A stretch of DNA of 36,884 nucleotides from Paracoccaceae bacterium (lineage in GTDB: Bacteria > Pseudomonadota > Alphaproteobacteria > Rhizobiales > Stappiaceae), in assembly GCA_002709505.1 (NCBI GenBank), contig PARB01000040.1, forward strand, positions 1 to 36,884. Direction: 5' to 3'. Below the pieces are notes generated by a model. The model made no database searches and had not been told where the DNA came from. It was given only the letters and a program-made list of their open reading frames with translations. Every line of letters starts with the position of its first letter. The stretch's first letter is position 1. Positions 26,275-35,227 of the stretch are shown piece after piece. Made by a program: the position numbers and the translations under genes.

Positions 26275-27390
26275 TCAGGTCTCGTCTTGTGTCGCATAGG
26301 CCGGCATCAGGATGCGGAACACGGTCCGCCCCGGCTGGCTGTCGCATTCGATCACGCCGCCATGATCGCCGATGATCTTGGCAACGAGCGCAAGGCCGAG
26401 CCCCGAGCCATTTGCCTTGGTGGTCACGAAGGGGTCGAACAGATGCGGCAACAGGTCCTCCGGCACGCCCGGTCCGCTGTCGCGCACGCAGAATTCGAGC
26501 GGCAGGCTGACCCTTTCGCGCGATCCAGGCACGGACAGGCGAATGCCCGGGCGATAGGCCGTCGTCAGCGTGATCTCGCCGCCCTGCCCGCCGGAGACCG
26601 CCTCGGAAGCGTTCTTCAAGAGGTTGAGGAACACCTGCACCAGCTGGTCGCGGTTGGCATAGACCAGCGGCAGCGACGGATCGTAGTCGACATTGATCGG
26701 CACGTTGCGGGCAAACCCGGAGGACGCCAGCCGCTGCACATGGTCGAGCACGACGTGGATGTTCACCGGCTCGCGCTCGATCGGGCGCTCGTCGGAAAAC
26801 ACTTCCATCCGGTCGACCAGCTTCACGATGCGGTCGGCCTCGTCCATGATCAGCCGGGTCAGCGCCCTGTCCTCGTCGGAGGCTGCGCCTTCCAGCAGCT
26901 GCGCGGCGCCGCGAATGCCCGACAGCGGGTTCTTGATCTCATGCGCCAGCATGGTGGCAAGGCCGGACACCGTGCGCGCCGCGCCGCGCGAGGTCAGCTG
27001 GCGGTCGATCTTTTCCGCCATCCCGCGTTCCTGCAGCATCAGGACGACGGAGCCGGGCGAATCCGCCACGGGTGCCGCGATGATGTCGACGATCTTTTCC
27101 GAACCGATCCGCGGCGAGCCGATGTCGACCTTGTATTCGTTGACCGGCGCACCGCGGTCGCGCACCTGCGAGATCAGCAGCAGCAAGGGGCTGCCGAAGG
27201 GCACGAAATGCGACATCGGATGGCGGCGCAGCACAGGCGCGCTGGCGCGGAAGAAGCTCTCCGCCGCCATATTCGCCTCGACCACCCGCCCCTGCGGATC
27301 GATCAGCAGCAGCGGATGCGGCAGCGCATCGAGAATGGGGGACGAGGAGGTCTGGGCGACCTGCTCGGAGTGCATCGACGCATCGCTCAT
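26275..27390 (-). CDS. ntrB: Nitrogen regulation sensor kinase NtrB
   Basis: NtrB is the cytoplasmic kinase/phosphatase of NtrC, controlled through PII proteins. The 371-residue protein has an N-terminal PAS-like sensing domain ([26 protein letters not shown]), the HisKA box [21 protein letters not shown] and ATPase boxes ([38 protein letters not shown]). No membrane segments are seen, as expected for NtrB. The ATG at 27390 has AGGAGG seven bases upstream, which decides it against the long upstream frame. It overlaps the dusB stop in an ATGA arrangement, so translation is coupled. Confidence 0.96.
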   Translation of the reverse strand: MSDASMHSEQVAQTSSSPILDALPHPLLLIDPQGRVVEANMAAESFFRASAPVLRRHPMSHFVPFGSPLLLLISQVRDRGAPVNEYKVDIGSPRIGSEKIVDIIAAPVADSPGSVVLMLQERGMAEKIDRQLTSRGAARTVSGLATMLAHEIKNPLSGIRGAAQLLEGAASDEDRALTRLIMDEADRIVKLVDRMEVFSDERPIEREPVNIHVVLDHVQRLASSGFARNVPINVDYDPSLPLVYANRDQLVQVFLNLLKNASEAVSGGQGGEITLTTAYRPGIRLSVPGSRERVSLPLEFCVRDSGPGVPEDLLPHLFDPFVTTKANGSGLGLALVAKIIGDHGGVIECDSQPGRTVFRILMPAYATQDET

Positions 27391-28406
27391 GCCGCGGCCT
27401 CCTGCCCGCCCTGAAGGATCCAGTCGCGCAGGGTCGACAGCACGAAAGCCGCGTCTTGCGACGTCAGCACCGCCTTGCGAAGCGAAGCCGGCATCGCCGG
27501 CGTCACGCCGTCGAGGTACCAGGCGACATGCTTGCGCGCCAGTTTCAGCCCCTTGTCGCGGCCGTAATGCTCGAGCATCGCTTCGATATGCTCGCACACG
27601 AGATCGGCAAGCCCGGCTCCCTCCGGCGTCGCGACAGCAGGCCCGCCGGAAAGCTCCGCACCGATCTGCCCCGCAAGCCAGGGACGCCCGTAGGAGGCGC
27701 GGCCGATCATCACCGCATCCGCGCCGGAGCGGCGCATCATCTCGCGGGCATCCTCGGCCGTGCAGCAGTCGCCATTGGCAACCAGCGGCACGGAAATGCG
27801 CTCGCGCACGGCACGGATCGCATCCCAGTCGGCGGTGCCCTTGTAGAACTGGCAGCGGGTGCGCCCGTGCACCGTGATCATGCTCACCCCCGCCGCTTCC
27901 GCGCGCGCGGCAAGCTCCGGCGCATTGAGGCTGTCATGGTCCCAGCCAAGGCGCATCTTCAACGTCACGGGAACCTTCACCGCCGCCACCGTCGCCTCGA
28001 TCAGGCGCAGTGCATGGTCGAGATCGCGCATCAGCGCCGAGCCGGAATAGCCCGACGTCACCTTCTTGGCCGGACATCCCATGTTGATGTCGACGATATC
28101 GGCGCCGGCATCCTCGGCTAGCCGCGCGCCCGTCTCCATCCAATGGGCTTCCCGTCCGGCAAGCTGCACCACGTGAAGCGCGCCCGGCACGCCTTCGCTG
28201 CGCATCCGGGTTTCCGGATCGCCGCTGGCGAGCTGCTCGCAGGCCACCATCTCCGAGACGACGAGACCGGCGCCGAAGCGATGGGCAAGCTTGCGGAACG
28301 GCATGTCGGTCACCCCGGACATGGGCGCGAGGAAAGCGCGGTTCGCAACGGCGATGCCGCCGATCCTGATCTCCCCTGCCTGTGCTGCCACGTCGTTTTT
28401 GCTCAT
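27387..28406 (-). CDS. dusB: tRNA-dihydrouridine synthase (DusB/NifR3 type)
   Basis: This FMN enzyme reduces uridines in the D-loop of tRNAs. The 339-residue protein begins with the TIM-barrel strand [17 protein letters not shown]. It has the Dus signature [21 protein letters not shown] with catalytic Cys around residue 110, [25 protein letters not shown] and [10 protein letters not shown]. It was named NifR3 in rhizobia because it precedes ntrBC. The ATG at 28406 starts MSKNDVAAQ; the frame stays open upstream to 29060 but runs antisense to ispDF. It is the first gene of dusB-ntrB-ntrC-ntrY-ntrX and is divergent from ispDF. Confidence 0.95.
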   Translation of the reverse strand: MSKNDVAAQAGEIRIGGIAVANRAFLAPMSGVTDMPFRKLAHRFGAGLVVSEMVACEQLASGDPETRMRSEGVPGALHVVQLAGREAHWMETGARLAEDAGADIVDINMGCPAKKVTSGYSGSALMRDLDHALRLIEATVAAVKVPVTLKMRLGWDHDSLNAPELAARAEAAGVSMITVHGRTRCQFYKGTADWDAIRAVRERISVPLVANGDCCTAEDAREMMRRSGADAVMIGRASYGRPWLAGQIGAELSGGPAVATPEGAGLADLVCEHIEAMLEHYGRDKGLKLARKHVAWYLDGVTPAMPASLRKAVLTSQDAAFVLSTLRDWILQGGQEAAA

Positions 28407-28433
28407 ATGATGTGCACTTTCCAATTTGCCTAT

Positions 28434-28461
28434 AGAATAGACATCCGCCCTGCTCTCGCAA
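28434..28461 (-). promoter_or_regulatory. Candidate promoter for dusB and the ntr operon
   Basis: On the minus strand, TTGCGA (28461-28456) and TATTCT (28439-28434) are separated by 16 bases, about 30 bases before the dusB ATG. The hexamers are decent but partial, so this is only suggestive. Confidence 0.35.
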
Positions 28462-28553
28462 GCGACAATTTCAGCCCCCGCACATAAGCCTTGAGATAAC
28501 CGGTGGAAAGTTTCAAAACGCAGACAGGATCTCCAACCCGGGAAAGTGCCTGA

Positions 28554-29819
28554 ATGCCCGCAAATGATGCGCCCTCCGCAGCGAGCCGGCCCACCCTCGA
28601 AACGGCGGCCCTGGTGGTCGCCGCAGGGCGCGGATCGCGGGCCGGATCCGGCGACGCGCCCAAGCAATACCGCCTGGTCGGCGGCATGCCCGTGCTCCGA
28701 CGCACGCTGCTTGCCCTGTCGTCCGCGCCGTCGATCGACGCCATCCAGGTGGTCATCCACCGCGACGACATGCCGCTCTATGAGGCCTGCGTCGCGGGCC
28801 TCTCGTTGCCCTGCGTCCTGCATCCTCCGGTCGTCGGCGGCGACACCCGGCAGCAGTCCGTTCTTGCCGGGCTGCGCGCGCTTGGACCGCATGCTCCGCA
28901 CCATGTGCTGATCCATGACGCCGCGCGACCGTTCGTGACCAGGACCGTCATCGAAGCCACGGTCGCAGCACTTGCCGCCGGCGAAGCGGGCGTGATCGCC
29001 GCCCTGCCTGTGGTCGACACGCTCAAACGCGCGCAGGGCGATGGCGCGGGCGATATGCACATTGCGGAAACCGTCGACCGGACGCCGCTACGCGCCGCGC
29101 AGACCCCGCAGGGCTTTCGCTTCGCCACCATTCTCGACGCGCATGAACGCGCCGCGCGCGAAGGGGCGAGCGAGCTGACCGACGATGCGGCCGTCGCCCA
29201 ATGGGCCGGCGAGACGGTGCGTTTCGTTGCCGGCGACCCGGCCAATGTGAAGATCACGACGGCGGAGGACCTGATGCAGGCGGACCGGAAACTGACCCTC
29301 GAAGACTGGGCCGCGCGCGGCGACATCCGCGTCGCCAGCGCCTATGACGTCCATGCCTTCGAGCCGGGCGACCATGTGATGCTCGGCGGCATCGAGATCG
29401 CCCATGGCAAGGCGCTGAAGGGCCACTCGGACGCGGATGTCGTGCTGCATGCGCTGACCGATGCGCTTCTGGCAACACTATGCGACGGCGACATCGGCCA
29501 CCATTTTCCCCCGTCCGATCCGGCCTGGCACAAGGCATCCTCCGACCGCTTTCTGGCCTTCGCGGCCGAGCGAGTTCGGGCCCGGGACGGCGCCATCGCG
29601 CATCTCGATACGACAATCGTCTGCGAGGAACCCAAGATCGGCCCGCATCGCGAGGCCATGCGGGCACGGATTGCGGAAATCTGCGCGGTCTCGCTCTCGC
29701 GTGTGTCGGTCAAGGCGACCACATCGGAACGGCTGGGCTTCACGGGGCGCGGCGAAGGCATTGCCGCCCTTGCCTCGGCCACGGTGCGCCTGCCATTTTC
29801 TCCCGACGAAACAGCCTGA
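28554..29819 (+). CDS. ispDF: Bifunctional IspD/IspF enzyme of the MEP isoprenoid pathway
   Basis: This 421-residue fusion joins two non-adjacent MEP pathway enzymes. The N-terminal part (about 1-230) is 2-C-methyl-D-erythritol 4-phosphate cytidylyltransferase, with [11 protein letters not shown], the Lys of [14 protein letters not shown] and RAAQTPQGF. The C-terminal part (about 262-421) is 2-C-methyl-D-erythritol 2,4-cyclodiphosphate synthase, with SAYDVHAF (metal Asp and His), [25 protein letters not shown] and a late [17 protein letters not shown]. Such fusions are typical of many alphaproteobacteria. IspE and the other enzymes are not present here. The ATG at 28554 is preceded by a loose GGGAAAG. 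The cinA-type gene follows eight bases after the stop. Confidence 0.96.
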   Translation: MPANDAPSAASRPTLETAALVVAAGRGSRAGSGDAPKQYRLVGGMPVLRRTLLALSSAPSIDAIQVVIHRDDMPLYEACVAGLSLPCVLHPPVVGGDTRQQSVLAGLRALGPHAPHHVLIHDAARPFVTRTVIEATVAALAAGEAGVIAALPVVDTLKRAQGDGAGDMHIAETVDRTPLRAAQTPQGFRFATILDAHERAAREGASELTDDAAVAQWAGETVRFVAGDPANVKITTAEDLMQADRKLTLEDWAARGDIRVASAYDVHAFEPGDHVMLGGIEIAHGKALKGHSDADVVLHALTDALLATLCDGDIGHHFPPSDPAWHKASSDRFLAFAAERVRARDGAIAHLDTTIVCEEPKIGPHREAMRARIAEICAVSLSRVSVKATTSERLGFTGRGEGIAALASATVRLPFSPDETA

Positions 29820-29827
29820 GCGAGACC

Positions 29828-30322
29828 ATGACCGACCTGTCGCCGCTGATGCCCGCCGCCGAGGCACTCATCTCCGATTTCACCCGGACCGGCCGCGTGA
29901 TCGCGACCGCGGAAAGCTGCACCGGCGGGTTGATCGCGGCGGTGCTCACCGAGGTGCCCGGCTCCTCCGCCGTCGTCGAGCGCGGCTTCGTGACCTATTC
30001 CAACGAGGCCAAGGCGGAGGCGATTGCCGTGCCGGCGGAACTGATCGCGGACAAGGGCGCGGTGAGCCGCGAGGTCGCAATGGCAATGGCGGAGGGCGCG
30101 CTTGCCGCCTCGCGCGCGGATGTCGCCGTGGCGGTCACGGGCGTCGCCGGTCCAGGTGGCGGATCGCCGGAAAAGCCTGTCGGCCTCGTGCATTTCGGCT
30201 TCGCGGCAAGGGGACGGCCAACGGTGCATGAGGAGCACCGCTTCGGCGACCTGACCCGGGCCGAGATCCGGCTTGCGACAGTGGCGGTTGCGCTGGCGGG
30301 TCTTTCAAAATTGAACGATTAG
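29828..30322 (+). CDS. CinA C-terminal domain protein (nicotinamide-nucleotide amidase, PncC type)
   Basis: The 164-residue protein consists only of the CinA C-terminal domain and lacks the MoaB-like N-terminal domain of full CinA. It has TAESCTGGLIAAVLTEVPGSS with the conserved Ser and Cys, ERGFVTYSNEAK, and VAVTGVAGPGGGSPEKPVGLVHFG. Family members with this layout hydrolyse nicotinamide mononucleotide to nicotinate mononucleotide, recycling NAD breakdown products. The ATG at 29828 (MTDLSP) is supported by GAG a few bases before it; an ATG seven codons in is possible. It is eight bases after ispDF and almost surely cotranscribed. Confidence 0.92.
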   Translation: MTDLSPLMPAAEALISDFTRTGRVIATAESCTGGLIAAVLTEVPGSSAVVERGFVTYSNEAKAEAIAVPAELIADKGAVSREVAMAMAEGALAASRADVAVAVTGVAGPGGGSPEKPVGLVHFGFAARGRPTVHEEHRFGDLTRAEIRLATVAVALAGLSKLND

Positions 30323-30421
30323 CAAAACCGGCCCTTCACCAGCAAAATACGCCAATTGTCGCGGCTAAGAATTTGGCAATACAACTGGCAGCATCGTGCG
30401 GCGTTGCAGAAGGGAAAAACC

Positions 30422-30874
30422 ATGCGCACGTTGCAAGTTGTCACCGTATTGCTCTCCTTTGTCCCCGCAACGGCGTTTGCCGGGGAGTTCCACATGATTT
30501 CCCGTCAGTCAGACGGAACTTTTGTTTCAAGTCACCGCGTCTTCGACCGCAACAGCGCGTCGCTCCATGAAATCGCCCTGTGCGGCCGCTCCTATTTCGC
30601 GCGCGCCGCGACCGTCGCCTGGATGAACTACGAGGCGGAAGAAGGGCGCGATGTCGGACTGGAGTTCAACGGCGGCAAGGGCTGGTTCCGCGTCTGCGAG
30701 AATCCCGACAAGCAGGTCAAGCTCGCTGACATCGGCGTCACGGAAGACAATGTGACGGTGATGCGCGCCAGCGACGAAGCGACGCGTCGGCGCCAACGTT
30801 TCGTCAACATCAAGGAAGCTTTCGCCGGCTTCAACAGTTCGGGGCGGACCTCGCCGACCTATCACTCGCGATAG
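30422..30874 (+). CDS. Secreted protein of unknown function
   Basis: This 150-residue protein is not recognised. It starts at ATG 30422 with AAGGG about seven bases upstream. The N-terminus is a clear Sec signal peptide: MRTLQVVTVLLSFVPATAFA with likely cleavage before GEFHM. The mature part of about 130 residues has two Cys (in ALCGRSYFA and FRVCENPD), which could form a disulfide, plus a charged C-terminal stretch (EATRRRQRFVNIKEAF). It is probably periplasmic. It lies 99 bases after the CinA-type gene on the same strand and converges with the Coq10/RatA gene. Codon use resembles its neighbours, so there is no sign of recent transfer. Confidence 0.8.
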   Translation: MRTLQVVTVLLSFVPATAFAGEFHMISRQSDGTFVSSHRVFDRNSASLHEIALCGRSYFARAATVAWMNYEAEEGRDVGLEFNGGKGWFRVCENPDKQVKLADIGVTEDNVTVMRASDEATRRRQRFVNIKEAFAGFNSSGRTSPTYHSR

Positions 30875-30904
30875 GCGGCCGTCGGCGTCCCGAGCCCGCG
30901 CGGC

Positions 30905-31360
30905 TCAGCCGCCGCCATAGACGACATCCGCCCGCGCCTCGAAGGCGTCAGAGAACTTCCGGAACGCCCGGTCGAACATCGCAGACATCAAGGCGCTGAG
31001 CGCACGATTCTTGAATTCGTAGGAGATGTAGAACCCGATCTCGCTGGTGCCTTCGCCAAGCGGACGGAAGGTCCAGTGGTTTTCCAGATGGCGGAACGGT
31101 CCGTCGAGATATTCCACCAGGATGCGGTCGGCCTCGGGTTCCAGCGTGACCCGGCTGGTGAAGGTCTCGCGAAACAGCTTGTAGGCAACCGTCATGTCGG
31201 CGACCAGGATTTCCCGGCCGTCATCCAGCGCCTTTCGACCCCGCACATGCAGGCTTTCGCACAAGGGCACGAACTCGGGGTATTTCTCCACATCCGCCAC
31301 CAGCGAGAACATGTCCGCGGCGGAATGATCAACCTTGTGAACGGTCTGGAAAGACGGCAT
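30905..31360 (-). CDS. Coq10/RatA-type START-domain protein
   Basis: This 151-residue protein belongs to the polyketide-cyclase/START family that includes mitochondrial Coq10 and E. coli RatA. It begins MPSFQTVHKVDHSAADMFSL, then VADVEKYPEFVPLCES, and ends with AFEARADVVYG. In alphaproteobacteria these proteins are usually read as Coq10-like ubiquinone-binding factors needed for respiration. The RatA toxin label comes from E. coli and is not supported specifically here. The ATG at 31360 fits the family; a GTG two codons upstream is possible. It follows lipA on the same strand with 125 bases between, the common alphaproteobacterial order. Confidence 0.9.
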   Translation of the reverse strand: MPSFQTVHKVDHSAADMFSLVADVEKYPEFVPLCESLHVRGRKALDDGREILVADMTVAYKLFRETFTSRVTLEPEADRILVEYLDGPFRHLENHWTFRPLGEGTSEIGFYISYEFKNRALSALMSAMFDRAFRKFSDAFEARADVVYGGG

Positions 31361-31394
31361 CGGCACTCACGACGTCACGATGGGTCGAAGGACG

Positions 31395-31424
31395 GCCGGA
31401 CTCCGCTTGCGCGGAGCGTCCGGC
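31395..31424. other. Hairpin between lipA and the Coq10/RatA gene
   Basis: GCCGGA-C-TCCGC-TTGC-GCGGA-GCG-TCCGGC gives an 11-bp interrupted stem around a four-base loop. Neither side has a strong T-run. It may attenuate or stabilise the lipA transcript. Confidence 0.4.
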
Positions 31425-31485
31425 GTCTCGTTTGGTTGCACAGCGATGACGTCACCGTCAGCGCGAAACGAAAGGCAAGCCGCGA

Positions 31486-32469
31486 TCAAGCCGTGCCCTG
31501 GACGCCAAGCTTCGCGTCGCGAGCCCGGCGCAAATCGGCGAAATCCTCGCCCGCATGGTGCGACGAGCGCGTCAGCGGGCTGGCGGAGACCTTCAGGAAG
31601 CCCTTGGCATAGGCGATTTTCTCATAGGCCTTGAACTCGTCCGGCGTGACGAAGCGCGCCACCGCATGGTGCTTGGAACTCGGCTGCAGATACTGGCCGA
31701 TAGTCAGGAAGTCGACATCGGCGGAGCGCAGGTCGTCCATCAGCTGGAGCACCTCGTTTCGCTCCTCGCCGAGCCCGACCATGATGCCGGACTTGGTGAA
31801 CATCGCCGGATCCAGCTCCTTGACCTGCTGCAACAGCCGGATCGAGTGGAAATAGCGCGCGCCGGGGCGCACCGTCAGATACTTGGAAGGAACGGTTTCC
31901 AGATTGTGATTGAAGACGTCTGGCCGCGCCTTGACCACCGTTTCCAGCGCGCCGGGCTTGCGCAGGAAATCCGGCGTCAGCACCTCGATGGTCGTGCCGG
32001 GCGCGCGCTCGCGGATCGCCAGGATCACATCGGCGAAATGCTGCGCGCCGCCATCGTCAAGATCGTCGCGGTCGACGGAGGTGATGACGACGTGCTGCAG
32101 CTCCATCGTCGCGACGGCTTCCGCGACACCGGTCGGCTCATTGGGGTCCACGGGACCCGGCATGCCGGTGCGCACGTTGCAGAAGGCGCAGGCGCGCGTG
32201 CAGGTGTCGCCCAGGATCATGAAGCTCGCGTGTTTCTTCGACCAGCACTCGCCGATGTTCGGACAGCCGGCTTCCTCGCACACGGTCACGAGATTGTTGC
32301 TGCGCACGACCTTTTGCGTCTCGCGATAGACAGGAGACGTCGGTGCACGAACGCGGATCCATGCCGGCTTGCGCTGGATCGGATTGTCGGGCCGATGCGC
32401 CTTCTCCGGGTGACGGGGGCGCGGGGCATCGCCCTTCTCGGGCGTCACTGTGTCGAGGATCGTTACCAT
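31486..32469 (-). CDS. lipA: Lipoyl synthase LipA
   Basis: This radical SAM enzyme inserts two sulfurs into protein-bound octanoate to make lipoate for PDH, OGDH and the glycine system. The 327-residue protein has the auxiliary-cluster cysteines in [12 protein letters not shown], the radical SAM motif CTRACAFC and the conserved [12 protein letters not shown] segment. The C-terminal RSS motif that supplies a serine ligand to the auxiliary cluster is present as [10 protein letters not shown], with His where Tyr is usual. The ATG at 32469 starts [13 protein letters not shown]. It lies downstream of the PDH E2 and E3 genes whose products it serves. The thioesterase gene ends 50 bases upstream on the same strand. 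Confidence 0.97.
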   Translation of the reverse strand: MVTILDTVTPEKGDAPRPRHPEKAHRPDNPIQRKPAWIRVRAPTSPVYRETQKVVRSNNLVTVCEEAGCPNIGECWSKKHASFMILGDTCTRACAFCNVRTGMPGPVDPNEPTGVAEAVATMELQHVVITSVDRDDLDDGGAQHFADVILAIRERAPGTTIEVLTPDFLRKPGALETVVKARPDVFNHNLETVPSKYLTVRPGARYFHSIRLLQQVKELDPAMFTKSGIMVGLGEERNEVLQLMDDLRSADVDFLTIGQYLQPSSKHHAVARFVTPDEFKAYEKIAYAKGFLKVSASPLTRSSHHAGEDFADLRRARDAKLGVQGTA

Positions 32470-32519
32470 GGCCCTTACCTGTCGTTATTGGAGAGAAAGG
32501 TCAAGAGTTACACCGCATA

Positions 32520-32960
32520 TCAGCCCTGCGGCGAACGCGACATCATGTGACGTGCAAGACGTTGCCGTGCCTCGGCCGAAAACGGCTGGGATTTTCGGAT
32601 CGTCTGGTTGAGCTGGACGATCACCGTCCGCGCCCGGGCGACCGGCGTGCCGTCTTCCTTGCACACAAGCTGCTCCAGTGTCATCGAGCTTCGACCGATC
32701 TCCATGATCCCGGTGCCGACATCGACATGTCCGGGCCAGAACAGCTCGGCCATCAGGTCTAGCTCCAGCCGCACCAGCGCAAAGGCGCAGCCCTCGTCGG
32801 CAACCGGCGTCTCGCTGTCATAGAACAGCGCCACGCGGCCGGCCTCCAGCATTTCGGAAAACACCGCGTTGTTGACGTGACCCTGCCGGTCCGTGTCGCA
32901 ATAGCGCAGCTTCTCGCGCACCCTGGCCGGGTAGCTTTCAAGCGAAAGCGGGTCGTTCAT
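32520..32960 (-). CDS. Hot-dog fold acyl-CoA thioesterase (YbgC/FadM-like)
   Basis: The 146-residue protein has the 4HBT signature RYCDTDRQGHVNNAVFSEMLEAGR with the catalytic-type Asp near residue 22. It continues with LVRLELDLMAELFWPG, IGRSSMTLEQLV and RARTVIVQLN. It probably hydrolyses an acyl-CoA or acyl-ACP in the cytoplasm; the chain specificity is not readable. The ATG at 32960 follows GAGGA by seven bases, whereas the frame upstream runs over the neighbouring small gene. It lies 35 bases after the first GlsB/YeaQ-type gene and 50 before lipA. Confidence 0.88.
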   Translation of the reverse strand: MNDPLSLESYPARVREKLRYCDTDRQGHVNNAVFSEMLEAGRVALFYDSETPVADEGCAFALVRLELDLMAELFWPGHVDVGTGIMEIGRSSMTLEQLVCKEDGTPVARARTVIVQLNQTIRKSQPFSAEARQRLARHMMSRSPQG

Positions 32961-32995
32961 CGCGTCATCCTCGCGCGACTGAGCGGGACCGGACG

Positions 32996-33235
32996 TCATC
33001 CCCTGATCTTGCGCCAGAGAAACAGCAGCAGGATCGCGCCAACGGTCGACAAGACCAGCTGATCGACAAAGCCGCCGCTGATATTGAGCCTGAGGATCTC
33101 CGCAAGCTTGCCACCGACAAGCGCACCGATCAGGCCGACCACCAGGCTTCCCAGAAACCCGCCGCGACCGCCGAGCACCCGGTATGCCACCGCACCGGCG
33201 ATAAGGCCGATGATGACCCACATGATCAGACCCAT
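32996..33235 (-). CDS. GlsB/YeaQ/YmgE family small membrane protein, copy 1
   Basis: The 79-residue protein has three predicted membrane helices: WVIIGLIAGAVAYRVLG, FLGSLVVGLIGALVGG and LVLSTVGAILLLFLW. Gly-rich turns between the helices fit the transglycosylase-associated (YeaQ/YmgE) family. Members respond to stress and lie in the inner membrane, but their activity is not known. The ATG at 33235 has AAGGA about seven bases upstream. Copy 2 lies 65 bases before it on the same strand; the two are related but clearly diverged. Confidence 0.88.
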   Translation of the reverse strand: MGLIMWVIIGLIAGAVAYRVLGGRGGFLGSLVVGLIGALVGGKLAEILRLNISGGFVDQLVLSTVGAILLLFLWRKIRG

Positions 33236-33300
33236 TGCATAGTCCTTTCGGAAAATTCAGCCTCTGGAGAAACGCCCTGTCGGGAGCCTTCAGCGCGCCG

Positions 33301-33549
33301 TCAGCTGATCCGTCTTGCGACGAAGACGACGACAATCGCGCCGACGGTCGCAACCACGATCTGGTTGACGATGGCGTTGCCGAGGTTGATGTCGATGCCG
33401 AGCAGGTTGAACAGGAAGCCACCGACAAACGCGCCGATCAGGCCGGAGACCAGGTAGCGGATCAAGCCGCCCCCGCCGAGCACGAGGCTTGCCAGCCAAC
33501 CGGCGACCAGGCCGATCACGCACCAGATCAGAATGTTTTCGATTTCCAT
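33301..33549 (-). CDS. GlsB/YeaQ/YmgE family small membrane protein, copy 2
   Basis: The 82-residue protein has the same three-helix layout as copy 1: ILIWCVIGLVAGWLASLVLG, IRYLVSGLIGAFVGGFLFN and VVATVGAIVVVFVAR. The ATG at 33549 follows GGGGGA by six bases, which decides the start against a longer frame. It lies 115 bases after the lpd stop and 65 before copy 1. The pair looks like an old tandem duplication. The family is known; the function is not. Confidence 0.87.
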   Translation of the reverse strand: MEIENILIWCVIGLVAGWLASLVLGGGGLIRYLVSGLIGAFVGGFLFNLLGIDINLGNAIVNQIVVATVGAIVVVFVARRIS

Positions 33550-33664
33550 AGCAAGTCCCCCGTTGCGTGTGCGCCCGCGAGCGCTCGCCAAAAGTAGAGG
33601 TTCTTCCAGACAACACAAGCAACGGCCTCGCCATTGCGCAGCGTCTTGCCCGGCCTCACCAGCC

Positions 33665-35113
33665 TCAGGCGTTGAGCACGCGTCCGTAGGCGTCGAGCAC
33701 GCTTTCCTTCATCATCTCCGACAGCGTCGGATGCGGGAAGATCGTGTGCATCAGCTCTTCCTCGGTCGTCTCCAGGTTCATCGCGACGACAAAGCCCTGG
33801 ATCAGTTCGGTGACCTCGGTGCCGACCATATGCGCGCCGAGCAGCTCGCCCGTCTTCTTGTCGAAGATGGTCTTGATCATGCCGTTGTCCTCGCCAAGGG
33901 CGATGGCCTTGCCATTGGCATTGAACGAATAACGCCCGACGCGGACCTCCCGGCCCTGCTCCTTGGCCTTGGCTTCCGTGAGGCCGACGGAGGCGACCTG
34001 CGGATTGCAATAGGTGCAGCCCGGGATCTTGCCCTTGTCCATCGCGTGAACATTCGGCAGGCCGGCGATCTTCTCGATGCAGACGACACCCTCGTGCTCC
34101 GCCTTGTGCGCGAGCATCGGCGGGCCGGCGACATCGCCAATGGCATAGACGCCCGGAACGTTGGTCTTGCCGTAGCCGTCGATCACGACGCAGCCGCGGT
34201 CGGTTTTCACGCCGAGCTCTTCCAGGCCAAGGCCCTCGATGTTGCCCTGAACGCCGACGGCGGAAATCAACCGGTCGGCGCTGATCGTCTGCGTCTTGCC
34301 GTCCTTGGTCTCGACATGGGCGGTGATCGAATTCGCTGCCTTGTCGACCTTGGCGACCTTCGCCTCGGTCAGGATCTTGATGCCGCGCTTTTCCAGCGCC
34401 TTGCGGGCGATCGCGGAAATCTCCGGGTCTTCCACCGGCATGACCTGCGACATCACCTCGACGACCGTCACGTCCGTGCCCATGGAGCGGTAGAAGGAGG
34501 CGAACTCGATGCCGATGGCACCCGAACCCATGACGACGATGGACTTGGGCAACGTGTCCGGCTTCATCGCCTCGAAATAGGTCCAGATCAGCTTGCCGTC
34601 CGGCTCGATGCCGGGCAGTGCGCGCGGACGCGCGCCTGTGGCGACGATGATGTGCTTGGCCGTGTAGGTTCCCTCGCCCTTGGTGCCCTTGGGCGCCGGA
34701 TGCTGCGGCTCGACGGCGGGCTTGGACGGCTTGCCGACGACGATCTCGCCGGGCTTCGTCAGCTTCGCCTCGCCCCAGATCACGTCGATCTTGTTCTTCT
34801 TCATCAGGAAGCCGATGCCGCCGTTGAGGCGGGCGGAGACGCCACGCGAGCGCTTGACCACGTCCTTGACGTCGGCGGTCATCTTGCCCTCAAGCGTCAG
34901 GCCGAAGCTCTTGGCATGATTGGCGTGATCGAGGATCTCGGCGGAGCGCAGCAGCGCCTTGGTCGGAATGCAGCCCCAGTTGAGGCAAATGCCGCCCAGG
35001 TGCTCGCGCTCAACGATGGCGGTTTTCATGCCCAGTTGCGCGGCGCGGATTGCGGTGACATAGCCGCCCGGCCCCGAGCCGATGATGATCACGTCATATG
35101 ACGTCGCGCTCAT
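33665..35113 (-). CDS. lpdA: Dihydrolipoamide dehydrogenase (E3)
   Basis: E3 reoxidises dihydrolipoamide on the E2 arms, reducing NAD+. The 482-residue flavoprotein has the FAD-binding IIIGSGPGGYVTAIRAAQLG, the redox-active disulfide GGICLNWGCIPTK (Cys43 and Cys48), the NAD-binding IVVMGSGAIGIEFASFY and the C-terminal catalytic His-Glu in HPTLSEMMKES. An insert near residues 135-155 (KPSKPAVEPQHPAPKG) is also seen in other alphaproteobacterial PDH-linked copies. The ATG at 35113 follows GGAGGGG by five bases. It is 114 bases after pdhC, with a hairpin between, in the usual E1-E2-E3 order. Confidence 0.97.
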   Translation of the reverse strand: MSATSYDVIIIGSGPGGYVTAIRAAQLGMKTAIVEREHLGGICLNWGCIPTKALLRSAEILDHANHAKSFGLTLEGKMTADVKDVVKRSRGVSARLNGGIGFLMKKNKIDVIWGEAKLTKPGEIVVGKPSKPAVEPQHPAPKGTKGEGTYTAKHIIVATGARPRALPGIEPDGKLIWTYFEAMKPDTLPKSIVVMGSGAIGIEFASFYRSMGTDVTVVEVMSQVMPVEDPEISAIARKALEKRGIKILTEAKVAKVDKAANSITAHVETKDGKTQTISADRLISAVGVQGNIEGLGLEELGVKTDRGCVVIDGYGKTNVPGVYAIGDVAGPPMLAHKAEHEGVVCIEKIAGLPNVHAMDKGKIPGCTYCNPQVASVGLTEAKAKEQGREVRVGRYSFNANGKAIALGEDNGMIKTIFDKKTGELLGAHMVGTEVTELIQGFVVAMNLETTEEELMHTIFPHPTLSEMMKESVLDAYGRVLNA

Positions 35114-35193
35114 GAAGTCCCCTCCAGATGGGTCGTTGGAGCCGCTGCGGCGGTGCCGCGCGCGTCCAGATAACGGCAATCCTTGAAAGATAA

Positions 35194-35220
35194 GCGGCGC
35201 GCGGGAGCTCCGCGCGCCGC
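35194..35220 (-). terminator. Hairpin between pdhC and lpdA, terminator-like
   Basis: GCGGCGCGCG-N7-CGCGCGCCGC is a perfect 10-bp stem starting seven bases after the pdhC stop. On the minus strand it is followed by TTATCTTTC, a weak U-rich tail. It may partly end the pdh transcript so that lpdA is read at a different level. Confidence 0.5.
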
Positions 35221-35227
35221 CCGGTAC

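Noticed and set aside
28407..29060. N-terminal extension of dusB by more than 200 codons
   Set aside because: It would run antisense through ispDF and has no homology. The family N-terminus starts at the 28406 ATG.
29342..30238. A long minus-strand frame opposite ispDF and the CinA-type gene
   Set aside because: It is a shadow of two well-supported genes and has no domain.
30905..31360. RatA toxin of a toxin-antitoxin pair
   Set aside because: No antitoxin (RatB-like) gene is adjacent, and the lipA neighbourhood fits a Coq10-type role.
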